A stretch of 64,000 nt of DNA from positions 7,750,001 to 7,814,000 of the forward strand of contig WHVY01000005.1 in the NCBI GenBank assembly GCA_022266195.1, read 5' to 3'. The DNA is from Tetranychus cinnabarinus (lineage: Eukaryota > Arthropoda > Arachnida > Trombidiformes > Tetranychidae). Under the pieces are notes generated by a model. That model was not told where the DNA came from and did not search any database. It worked only from the letters and a program-made list of their open reading frames with translations. Positions 14,201 through 24,181 of this stretch are shown piece after piece (position 1 is the first letter of the stretch; every line of letters starts with the position of its first letter). Position numbers and translations under genes: made by a program.

Positions 14201-15002
14201 TCATTTTCTTCTTCTCTTTATTTATTATTATTATCATTCTCTGCCTCACCATTCAACTTTGTGATATTTTGTGCAAACAACACACAGAACTGGGTGAGAG
14301 GAATGAGATAACCAGAATGTTTCATTATTATTAACATTCAGTGACTTTTGGCTTGTTTATCATCTTTTCAGGAACAGCAAAATAACAACAACAAATGAGT
14401 GCAAGAAGAAGAGGAGAAGAAGAGAGAAAATTCATTTTTAATATTGTTCTGCTCAAGAAACTTTCACTGAACTGAATGATTATGATTGCCTAGAATTTAG
14501 TGTTCACTCGAGTATTACCATGAAAGAGAATCATTGATGCAAGTGAAATGTAAAGGAAAAAATGCAATGGAAAATGAAATGAGTTAATCAGTTGAATTTA
14601 TTTACTCAATTTCAAGATTCACTTTAAGATGAGTTGAGATGAAACTAATTGGTCAAGAGACAACATTGTACAATACCTTTGACCTCCTCAGACGGAATAT
14701 AACAATTGCTAAGACAAGAGTCATGGTAGCACAAAAGCTGTGAATTCCGAGTGTAAATGAACGAAGGGAAATATTATAACGGACAAAGCACGCCGATTCA
14801 CTGGAATCATCACCGTCTAAGGTACAATTGGTGCAATCAGTTGAACATGGAGGGGTCAAGGAGTGAGGATGAAGAGGTAAGGGTGGAAGAGAAGAGGATG
14901 GATTGAGGAGAATCCGATTCGTGTATTCAATTGTTTGCTGATCAGGTGAGAGGGTTCCACTGGTATAAAGACCAGAAGATTGGGATTCACTTAAATCCAT
15001 GG
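11221..15002 (-). CDS. GPR158/GPR179-type class C orphan GPCR (Smog-like), partial gene: three exons
   Basis: Three minus-strand exons join in frame: 15002/15000 to 14677, 12686 to 12618, and 11596 to 11221. Exon A has a Pro/Ser-rich ectodomain end, a Cys cluster (CSTDCTNC) and TM1 ending in FRLRRSK; its donor is AAAG|GTATTG. Exon B is only 69 nt (23 codons, phase 0) and encodes TM2 (ASSRWILLETTLLGAFLLYIT); it has a pyrimidine tract with CAG before it and a GTGAGT donor. Exon C begins after a CTCTCAG acceptor and carries a Tyr-Glu-Pro segment, the family-typical PWFREVGF, then YGSITIKLYR (TM3), TM4 and the SWDYVTEA segment entering TM5; its donor is GTAACC. The order and spacing match human GPR158/179 and Drosophila Smog, which act at the plasma membrane as orphan or ligand-linked G-protein regulators. 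Exon A has an ATG at 15000, but there is no signal peptide and the usual large ectodomain is missing, so upstream exons are probably unidentified. The TM6-7 exons were not found. Confidence 0.78.
11597..12617 (-). other. intron between the TM2 and TM3-5 exons of the GPCR gene
   Basis: The intron is 1021 nt, with donor GTGAGT next to 12618 and acceptor TCTCAG next to 11596, phase 0. It is AT-rich. A 130-codon minus frame at 11826-12218 lies inside it; it is hydrophobic and has no domain I recognise, so I treat it as chance. Confidence 0.7.
12687..14676 (-). other. intron between the TM1 and TM2 exons of the GPCR gene
   Basis: The intron is 1990 nt, with donor GTATTG beside 14677 and a pyrimidine-rich acceptor ending TTACCAG beside 12686. 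The content is AT-rich with A/G-rich and T/C-rich runs (for example 12960-13000 and 13130-13260). I see no gene inside. Confidence 0.65.
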
Positions 15003-16036
15003 CTAATTACTTATTACAGGAGGCACTGTTCAAGCAAATGAAAAGCAATTAAAGAATCATTATTTGAATGGTTTGAAGAGGTTGACGGTGATGAGAAAGA
15101 TGAAGATGGTGAAGATAATGATGTTGGTGTTGCCAGTTTGAAAATCATTGAGCTTGGCTAACAAGATAATGGTTGAATCTTTGACTGGCTATGGTGAGAT
15201 TGAAGGGAAAATAAGTAAACATGAAAAGAAGTGAATCTCAACTGAATATTTCCATATAAAAATAGCACTGTGATGAGGTTGGAAAAGGAAGAAGAGGGAA
15301 AAATGATGATCATCAAGATGATGATGATGATGAGTATGACTATGATTTCTGGTTAATTTATTGAGTTGAGAAGCACACAAATTTGAATCACATCATTAAT
15401 CCATGGTTTAATCCTGCTTTTTAAAATGGAGACCATTTTTGGATCATTGGTGATGTTGATGATGATTGTGATGATGGACACGGTGAAACAATGTGAACGT
15501 GAAAAAATGATGAAATGATGAAAAAAGAAAAGAAGAAAGAGAAGAAATGACAATTATCTGGTCCAGTATTTCATTTCAAAATATCACAACATTGGGTCAA
15601 CTACAATTTTACAGATTTACATTGCCTAAAAGGCTTATGGACACTCTTCTTCCTCTTCTTCTTCTACTTCTATTTCTCTTCATCTTTCCTTACTTTCCAT
15701 TTTGATCCTTTTTCCCTTCTCTCACTATGCCTCTCTCTTCTTTATGCTTCACTATCTCTTTTCTCTTTCTTTACTTTCTAATATCTCTGTCGATTCTTTT
15801 CTTTGAACACAAGGCGAAAATTTACTCTAATGCTATTCTCATCATTCCCTTACTCACTCAGAACTGCATAAACTCCCAGCGATCAATGTTATGTTATGTA
15901 TTGATCAAGTATCGCCATCTTTGGTTGCATTTTTGATAAAAATTTATGATCTTTTTTCAAACTCAGTATTTTTACTTTAACAGTCAAGCTCGAGATCATT
16001 GGGAAAACAGAGCTTCCCAGTCAACATGTACACATA
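15003..16036. other. non-coding stretch with pyrimidine-rich and GAT/CAT-repeat tracts
   Basis: It contains GATGAT-type runs near 15300-15340 and 15450-15525 and a CTT-rich tract near 15645-15735. It may be an intron of the GPCR gene if that gene has upstream exons. No ectodomain exon was recognised. Confidence 0.5.
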
Positions 16037-16072
16037 CACTCTGTTTCAAAAGTATAGCACACATGAATTTTC
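16037..16072 (+). repeat. left terminal inverted repeat of the Tc1-like element
   Basis: These 36 bases are the exact reverse complement of 17564-17599. They contain the AAAGTATAGCACA core that recurs with one change in the inner repeat. Confidence 0.95.
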
Positions 16073-16224
16073 GTTAATTTTTTGAATTTTTACTCTAACA
16101 ATTGAATTTTTCTTCTGACTTCTAGTGAACTAGGGATTAACTTAAAGAGGGATTAACTCAAAAATTTCAGCAAAATGACTGATTAATTGTAATTCTTGAC
16201 AATGCTTCAGGTAAAATTGTCTCG

Positions 16225-16238
16225 AAAGAATAGCACAA
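16225..16238 (+). repeat. inner left repeat (IR/DR) of the Tc1-like element
   Basis: AAAGAATAGCACAA is the exact reverse complement of 17401-17414. It is in the same orientation as, and one base different from, the core of the outer TIR. This gives an IR/DR layout like that of Sleeping Beauty-type Tc1 elements, where both copies bind transposase. Confidence 0.8.
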
Positions 16239-16380
16239 AAGGGATTAGGTATAAATTGAAGGGCAAAATGCATTTAGAGGGTCATTTTCGATTTGTGATT
16301 TCGTCGCTAGTGTTCATTCTTGAAATTAGAATAAGTTCTGTCCAATTTTATCATTTTTTTCGTGTTTATCTTGTTGCATA

Positions 16381-17375
16381 ATGGGTCGAGGAACTGAGCT
16401 AACCGACATCGAAATTGGTTAAATAATTGCTTTGATAGGTGAAGGCCATACTGTTTCTCATATTTCTGAAAAATTGGGTCGATCTAGAAAAGCTTATTTC
16501 AAACTATTTGAAAGATCCTGATAATTATCGATCAGCTAAAAGAACTGGACGCCCGAAATCGTTAACTGAACGTGATTCTAGACACATCTTACGACTTATA
16601 AGTAATGAAAAACTCTCAATTAATAATGTTAAAGCAAAATTAGACTTGGAATGTCATCGTTCAACAGTGTATCGAGCAGCGAGAAGTGCGGAACATATCG
16701 TTCATAAAAAGAGATTATCAAAGCCTCCATTGAACACATGAAACAATGATTGGAATTTGCCAAGAAATATATAACTTATGGAGACAAATGGATGCAAGTT
16801 ATGTTTTCCGATGAAAAAAAGTTTAATTTGATGGACCGGATGGCTATCATTATTATTGGAGCGACATTCGAAAGGACGAAGTAATCTTTTCTAAGAGACA
16901 ATTCGGAGGTGGCAGTTTGATGGTATGGGCTGGCATTTCATTCAATGGCAATACACAATTAGCATTTGTATCACCCAAATCTAATTCAATTGATTATCAA
17001 GAAATACTTCAATCGTTCTTATTGCCTGTCATCTATGAAACTTGTGGTATTAACGGTGAATTTCAACAAGATAATGCATCAATTCATGTGTCTCAATCAT
17101 CTAAAAAGTGGTTAATCGACAATGCAATTAAAACAATTGACTGGCCAGCTCGAAGTCCTGATCTTAACCCCATTGAAAATGTCTGGGCTGAGTTATCGAG
17201 GGCAGTTTATAAAAATGGTAGGCAATTTGATAACAAAAATGACCTAAAAAATGCAATTGAAACTGAGTGGAATCTACTCGATCAAATCAAAATTCAAAAT
17301 CTTATAATGTCTATGACTAACAGATTAGTAGAAGTAATACAAAAAAATGGTGCTCAAACTCAAACTCACTATTAG
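16381..17375 (+). pseudogene. degraded Tc1-family transposase (DD34E)
   Basis: The reading starts at an ATG (16381) but meets an in-frame TAA at codon 14 (16420-16422). A helix-turn-helix-like start with a GRPKSLTERD linker (the AT-hook-like GRPR region between the two DNA-binding domains) follows in another frame up to a stop near 16741. The catalytic half follows after further frame changes near 16750 and 16835 and one more TGA. The catalytic residues are all visible: Asp in FSDEKKF (16810-16812), Asp in QQDN (17070-17072) and Glu in SPDLNPIE (17175-17177). The last two are 34 residues apart, the DD34E signature of Tc1. The frame is open from about 16917 to 17375. The protein would cut and join transposon ends, but with at least two stops and three frame changes this copy is non-functional. 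Confidence 0.92.
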
Positions 17376-17400
17376 TTCAATAAAACTTGAATTAATTAAA

Positions 17401-17414
17401 TTGTGCTATTCTTT
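17401..17414 (-). repeat. inner right repeat (IR/DR) of the Tc1-like element
   Basis: TTGTGCTATTCTTT mirrors 16225-16238. The similarity to the outer TIR extends on the minus strand to about 22 bases with three mismatches. Confidence 0.8.
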
Positions 17415-17563
17415 TGCAACAGCGATTTATGTCAAATTACCTTATTTTGAATTTTGTAAACTTTCTAATTATTTTTTATCATTAATTGTCATTGAAGTAA
17501 CTTATTTATGATGAGAAGTATGCTTAAGAAGGGTAAAGAATTAAATAATCGACAAAAAACGAT

Positions 17564-17599
17564 GAAAATTCATGTGTGCTATACTTTTGAAACAGAGTG
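17564..17599 (-). repeat. right terminal inverted repeat of the Tc1-like element
   Basis: Exact 36-base inverted copy of 16037-16072. The element ends one base before the TA duplication. Confidence 0.95.
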
Positions 17600-18793
17600 T
17601 ATGCCAACGATTTAACATGAAATGAAAGTGTCAAATACCATGCCAATCGAATTGAAGATGCACATTATCGCGAGGAAATGCAAATACTTGTAATTGACAC
17701 AAAAATGATGGCTTGATCAGCCTTTAACCCTCAATACTGTCCTAGTTTACATTTAAATGCTACTCTTAAACCACTGGACTGTCAATGATTATATCTTTAT
17801 ACCAAAATTAACTCATGCTTATTGCTGTTACTTTAAACACGAAAAGAAATATAAAATGAATGAGCGTCAAATGCCGGCAAGAAAATGTCATTAGACCAGG
17901 ATTTTATGTAAAACTTTATCTTTTGAGTAAAGAGTGAAGAGAGGACCAGCTTTTCCCACCACTTTATTACCATCTTTTCAATGTATTGCCCACCATATTG
18001 TCCACACTCAATCCAACGCATCCACAAAAATAACCAATTCAATCATCATCACTTTTTAAAGAGACTTTTCTCAAATTGTCCATCACCTTTCATCCAACAC
18101 TTTTTCCGCTGAATTTCCAAACAAATATTTTATGAGACTATCCACCACACAGAATTCAGATTTTTGAGAAAATTATTTTCAGAGTAAAAGAAAAGCAATC
18201 CTTATTCAAAAGCATTGCTGAAAAAACATTTTTTAGTTTAATGACGTTATGGTTTACAAGCTGAGCCCCGATCATGACTGATCGTAAATTTCTTTTCACT
18301 GAATAAAAAAAATCCAATCCACATTTAAAGACTCAAATTATTGATGAAAATCTATTGTGAATGAGAAAAAATAAAATAAAATTTGGTTCAACAGTTGAGG
18401 CAACATATTTTTTACCTAACTCTTTGCTCGAAAAATGGTTTTACATATCCTTCTAAAACAATAAACCAACAATCAACCTGAACAACCAAAACATTTTTCC
18501 CCCAAAGTCAATGGTAAAAGATACGGATTCTGCATTTTTTCCCCTACCCTGTTTAAACGCTAATTTCTCAGGTACCTGAATACCGATGAAGTTCAGACTA
18601 TTTTTCGTGGATGTAGTTTAATCATGGCTTTCAGGTTGTGAAAAAATTTTCTTTAGAATCCTTTTAGTTTGGCCACAATCTTTACGCAAAAATTTCATGT
18701 TTTGACTTTATATATGGTATAGATTGTTTGATGATTTTTAAGTGCCAAACAATTAACTCTCGCGTTAAGAGTTACGACCTAATGAATTTTCAG

Positions 18794-18976
18794 CGATTCA
18801 AGAACTACCATGCTTCGTGTAATTAAAGATTTTTCTGATTCTCTTTATCTTTATCTTCGTATTGATGAAGATGAAGATGTTACTCTTACATTAAACACTG
18901 GGGACAGTAAACGACTATGGACTACGTTAGATGCCGACGCTTTTTGGAAAGTCTATTCAGTCAAAAACAAAATTAT
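18794..18976 (+). other. possible isolated coding exon of unknown gene
   Basis: An open frame of about 60 codons is framed by a plausible acceptor (GAATTTTCAG) and a strong donor (AT|GTGAGT). The reading is rich in acidic residues (RIDEDEDVTLTLNTGD) followed by a Trp-containing segment. An ATG lies at 18810. Its amino-acid mix looks more protein-like than neighbouring frames, but I do not recognise the family and cannot find a matching next exon. Confidence 0.3.
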
Positions 18977-20582
18977 GTGAGTAACAGTTAAAGATCCTAC
19001 AGAAAGATCTGTAAAAAGCAAATAAATATTTAAAGAGCGAGTGTACGAATTTATAGATTATTTGAATTTAATGTAATCAAATTTGCTTAAAGCTTGAAAT
19101 GATATTGAAGATAATGTTTTGTTTTATTAAAATTAGCTGATGATTTACTGTCAGATGTTTCACTGAATTTTTAGATACTGTAAATCATTTAAAATGAAGA
19201 AATAAATAAGAAAAAAGCATTTTCAAATTTTCCCTGAAAACGACAACAATTTAAACCATGATTTGACTTCCATAGGCAACTGAAACTTTACGAATGTTTC
19301 GTTTTTTTGCTTAATTATTTCATCTCTAATTTATCCATTCAATGATAATTATTGGTCTTTTATCAAGGTAGACTTGTCTTAGAATTTAGTAAAAAATACA
19401 AATGCCAAACAAATAACAAACACAATTGTAACAAATACAATTTTTTGCCGGAGGACGTTTTCACTCGTACAAAAGATAGTTTCATGCAATTCATTAGAAC
19501 CTTAGTTCATATTGAGAAAGCTAGATGGCAGCAAAGAAAAGATTTTGTTGCAATACAGATACATGATCATTTATAATACAACTAGATGGAGCTCTTATCT
19601 TTTCCTCTGTACGTTTTTGTAAAAATCGAGGTTTCGCTGGGTCTCGTCTTTTTGCGTTTAATTTTAATTTTAGAATTGATTTATCTCGACAAAGTGATTG
19701 AAATCGAAAAAATTGAACTTAGTTGAATTTTGTCATAGTCCATCATAAATCACGAAGATTTGTATTGTTTTGTTTGCTTTTAATTTCAATTCCAATTCCA
19801 ATGTCCTCGTCTTTTACCGATTAGGTTTACTTCTTATTCGAAGAGCAAAATTACTCCCTTTTAGCTCAAAGAGGAAATAGAAGTAATCACTTTTTCATTT
19901 GTATGGACGAAAAAAGATTATTAATCGATGGATGAGTTTGAAGTCGGAATGAAAATTATCTTTAAAAGAATTCTGTTCGTAGATAACTTGATAACTAGAA
20001 ATGTTCCTGTTATAATCACGATATAATTCATGCTACACCGGGCGTTTTCATTTTACGGGCATTTGCGATCGATTTGCCAAAAAGTGATGAATTGCTTAAA
20101 TTAGAATTTGATTGTGTTAATTGATATTTTTGATTGTTAAATGTGTTTAAATTAAAGCTGAGAGTTCAATTTACCGATGATACAAGAATTGAAATGAAAT
20201 CAGTTCTTACAATTAAACAATCATTCAAAATTAACACAAATTTTCAAAAGTATCAAAACTTTCGTTACCTTTCAACCTGATAAATCGAAATATTGTTTTT
20301 ACTCTATTCTATTAAATAACTTGATTGATAACTACTGTTGATTCCTGGGGTTTTCACCTGATTGAGTAAATTTGATGGAAAAGTGATGAAATTTATATTC
20401 CCATTTTCACGGAAGCAACTACAATTTAGCCAAAAATTAATTCAATTCTAGATTATTTTTACCCAAAAATAGCATTAATAAACGGCGAGAACAAGAAAAG
20501 ATTGAAAAATTGACCTCCCAATGGGAACGCAAAAAGGATCAAGAATATCATTTAGGTAATATTAGGTGTTCCTTTTGTGTAG

Positions 20583-20627
20583 TTATTATCATTATCATTA
20601 TCATTATTATTATTGTTATTATCATTT
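20583..20627. repeat. ATT/ATC trinucleotide repeat
   Basis: Run of TTATCA/TTATTA units, a simple microsatellite. Confidence 0.85.
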
Positions 20628-23600
20628 TTGTAATCATATAGGTAAGGAATGGTTCAATGTAAATAAAGAGGGAAAAGTGGAAGAAAAGGTGAGAAAAGAA
20701 GTCCGCCTTTTCTATTGAAAGGTAAAAATATTGTCTTGAGAAGTGATGAGCATGAGCATCGAAATTGTTCATTTTAGATGAATAATTTAACCGTATCAAT
20801 CAGCCCAGCGTGTCAAAAATCATGGCTTTTATGGACTTCATCTTGATACAGTTAATAGAAATTGCTTTTATTAATTTTTGCAACGATTTTTGTGTAAAAT
20901 TTTAAAGCAAGAAACACTTTGCGCTTGAAGCAAGAAAATACTAGGATAAAAATATCAGGAAATATCCAATTAAAATGAAAATTCAAGGCTTTCTACAACT
21001 TTTCAGGAAAATGGGTTTCGAAACAGACTCGCGTGCGAAGGGTTGTGAAATTACTTGAAATAATAGCCCAACTTGAGACACAATTTGTCAAGACTAATCC
21101 ATATCCATACATAAATAAATTAACAAGTCAGTCTAAACATGAAATTTTTGCGTAAAAATCGTGGCTAACGGATAGGATTTTAAGGAAAATTTTACAAAGC
21201 CTGAAAGTCATGGTTGAGTTAAAAGTCCGAAAATTGGTCAGAGTTCAGGTTAATGAAAAACATTGTAACGTTGTAGCATTGTGTGTTGGAAAAAGAATTG
21301 CGATCTGTCATGATCGCTGTATGATCTCTAATTGCAATTAATTTAATTAATCAAATTAACTTGGGTTTGCTCTGATATCAAGAAAAAAAGAAGAGTGAAA
21401 AGGTTGAATAATTTTCATTAATTTTACTTGATAATAGCAAATGCATGAAGAGTAACACAGAAAATGAAAGTAATTAATTAAGCGGTAAACAATAAGTTCA
21501 CACAAAAATCAATAAATTGATCAACGGCAATTTTTGATTCAAAGTTTACTTCAACCATTGTCAAGACAGTCTTGATTGATGAATTGTCATTGATTGTCAT
21601 CCATGATAACATTTACTCAACAATAATCAATAAACTAAATACTCTCAACTAAAAGGTTGATTGAAAAGTGATTATCAAGTTAACAATTTGCGTCAACAAC
21701 AAATGGTGAAAAAAGCAACTTGAACAAGTGAGAAGAAAGTCAAGCAAAGAGAAGAAGATGAAGAAGAATGTTGAATTATAATAGAAAAAAAGCTTTTTCG
21801 TTGAAAAAGAACAGAAAAACAAGGTTAAAATGATGAAGATAATAATGATAATAGAAGATGATAAAGTCTTGTAAAGATTAAAGAAGAGGTTAGATTAACC
21901 TTCGTTACACTGGACTGAACAGGTAACGATTGTTTTTTTGCCTTCCTTCATCTTCGCCAGTTTCATCAACTTATTTGATTTGCTACAAATAAAGGTGAAG
22001 TGTCAAAGGTTAGACAGTTTGATGATATAAATAGACAGTTGCAGAAACAAGAGAAGAAGCAGAAAAACAAAAGAAAGAAGATGAAGAGAGAGAAAGAGAA
22101 AGATGAGGAAGAGAAGCAAAAAAAACTGAAACCAAAAATGAAGTTAACTTGCAAGTTGATCGGAAAGTTTATGTTGAGAGATGAAACGTTAACTAATGAA
22201 TGTTAAGAAATGACAATATCATGATGACTTGAAACCATCATCACTGGTTGGAAGACAAGTGAGGCAAATAATTTTCCCTAATGGATTCATCCACTGGTTT
22301 GGGCCTTTTTTTGGGCCTTTTTTGCCACTTTTTGGCAACGCATTTGGCTTTACATTTGCAACAACAAAACTCACTCTCTTTACCTTAATCATCTTCTGTT
22401 ATAACATTTTTACCTCAATTTTGTTTCCACCTTTGCTTTAGTAGACTTGTCAAGCGTAAACAACATTTATCTCTACCAAAAAGTATCGCTAATTTTCATC
22501 ACATTTTTCATCATTTCGTCTTCTTCTTTTCTCTCCACTTTTGTCATCATCTTATAGTAAACATCACAATGTTTAGTACCAACAATTAGTTTCAAATCCA
22601 TTAACCAGTTAAACCTTTCTTCTTTGATCAACTTCACCATTATCATCACTTTTCGTCATCTTATTTCAAATGTTTAGCCATTTAGTTAGTCATTATCAAC
22701 TCCTCCTTAGTTGCATTTAGTTTCAATCTTCACTCTTTACCTTGAAACGCCTTCATTGATATAAATACTTTTATCATCATTTAGAGTCACATTTACGCCA
22801 TTTAATAGTAACAACTATAGCGTCAACCTTAATAATGGTGATGAACAGAAGAAGAAGAAAAAAACGAATCAAATTTCCGTTTCTTAATCTTTCGCCACTC
22901 AACTTGGTTAACAATTTGTAAGCGTAATTGCTGATAATCGTTAGCATCATTTATGATGCATTTAATTTCAAACGCTATTATTTACTTTTATCAACTTTTC
23001 TGTCCATTTTTTGCTCGCTTCTTCTTCTGATTCAGTTTTGTGACTTGAAAACTTCTTTGAATGTTCATTGCAAATCGAGTTCGATCAAAGTCTTGAAATC
23101 AATTAGATTCAACGTTAATTAAAACTGTTGACAAGCGTACAATTTAGTAAATTGTTATCACACTCTTTTTCACCTTCAATTAAACAACTTTCATTGTACC
23201 TGTTTAGGTGAGTTGACAATTAGTGGACAATCTTAATGATATTAACATTAATTCAATTTCTTAGTTTCATCTTTTTTTCGCTTCTCTCTCGACTTTCCTT
23301 TTTAATTGTTGCGCCTAATTTCAATGATTAGTAAATTATAATTGTTTGACATTGACGTTCAACTTGGATGCTGTTATGGTTGTAAACATTTCCTGTTTAG
23401 ATGCTATTTTAGAACTAGTAATTGTACGTTAACTTTGATCGCTTGGGTTACGATTCTAATGGTAATCACAATCAAATAGAGTCAATTTGTAATTAACATT
23501 TCGTTGTAATTATCGTTTGCTTTCCTTATCTTTATCTTTACAGTTGCTTCACATTCAACTTGAACAATTGCAGTTTCATTCATAATTCCTTTAATCTTGT

Positions 23601-23869
23601 AAAGAAGCGAGTGTTAATTGTTTGAACATCAAATAATATTAAGTCACTTAATTGCGTTACATCAATTAGAGCTTTCGTCCAAATTATATTGTTATTCACA
23701 ATCAGAACTCAACACTCACCGAACATTATCGGAATGTAGATTCAGCTTCTCGCAACGGATGCACAATGAATTTTGACATTGAATTAAAAGATTTTCAATA
23801 ATTAATGTTTGTCAGTTTCATGATTTTCACCTCAATAGTTGGTGTCTAGAAAAAGATAAATCATAAATA

Positions 23870-24181
23870 TTAACATCTAAACTCAGATTCTTGTCGAATC
23901 ATGTTATAACTAAAGACAAGGAATATTCTCGCATTAATGGAAACGTTTTTCTTAAACGAATTAATCTTTAAACTTAAACAGTAAACTTGAAGATCCTTCT
24001 TGATGATCAGTATGTAAAGACGAAAGAAATGGCATCGATTAGTTTCTCCAATATAGACATCAGATTTGAACGATATTTTGGTATTCCTTCTGATGAATAC
24101 CTCCGAAGGTACGTTAAATGGGCTGAGGCCCAAAGCCAACAACAAAATAATAGAAACCTTTAGAAATATCATGTATCTCAT
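23870..24181 (-). CDS. hypothetical small secreted protein
   Basis: Open frame of 103 codons with a real ATG. The first about 20 residues (MRYMIFLKVSIILLLALGLS) look like a signal peptide: a positive residue, a hydrophobic core, then a small-residue region. The remainder is basic, has only a few Cys and could fold as a beta-rich domain. No family recognised. It may be an intronless small secreted protein, the first exon of a longer gene, or chance. The signal-peptide-like start is the only positive evidence. Confidence 0.3.
   Translation of the reverse strand: MRYMIFLKVSIILLLALGLSPFNVPSEVFIRRNTKISFKSDVYIGETNRCHFFRLYILIIKKDLQVYCLSLKINSFKKNVSINARIFLVFSYNMIRQESEFRC

Larger units (their letters stand above)
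16037..17599 (+). mobile_element. Tc1-like DNA transposon, full-length but inactive
   Basis: The element is 1563 bp, begins CACTCTG, ends CAGAGTG and is flanked by TA on both sides (16035-16036 and 17600-17601), the target duplication of Tc1/mariner elements. The first 36 bp form a perfect terminal inverted repeat with the last 36 bp. A second, related 14-bp inverted repeat lies about 190 bp inside each end. The interior has a degraded DD34E transposase on the plus strand. It sits between the GPCR gene and a long non-coding region. The near-intact TIRs with a broken coding frame mean it could be mobilised only in trans, if at all. Confidence 0.95.

Noticed and set aside
15189..15553. His-rich minus-strand frames upstream of the GPCR exon
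   Set aside because: They come from GAT/CAT repeats and lack the Cys pattern expected of a receptor ectodomain.
22000..22206. Lys/Glu-rich 68-codon frame (with a Phe/Ser-rich opposite frame)
   Set aside because: Produced by an AGAA/AAAG-rich tract; no domain and no supporting splice structure.
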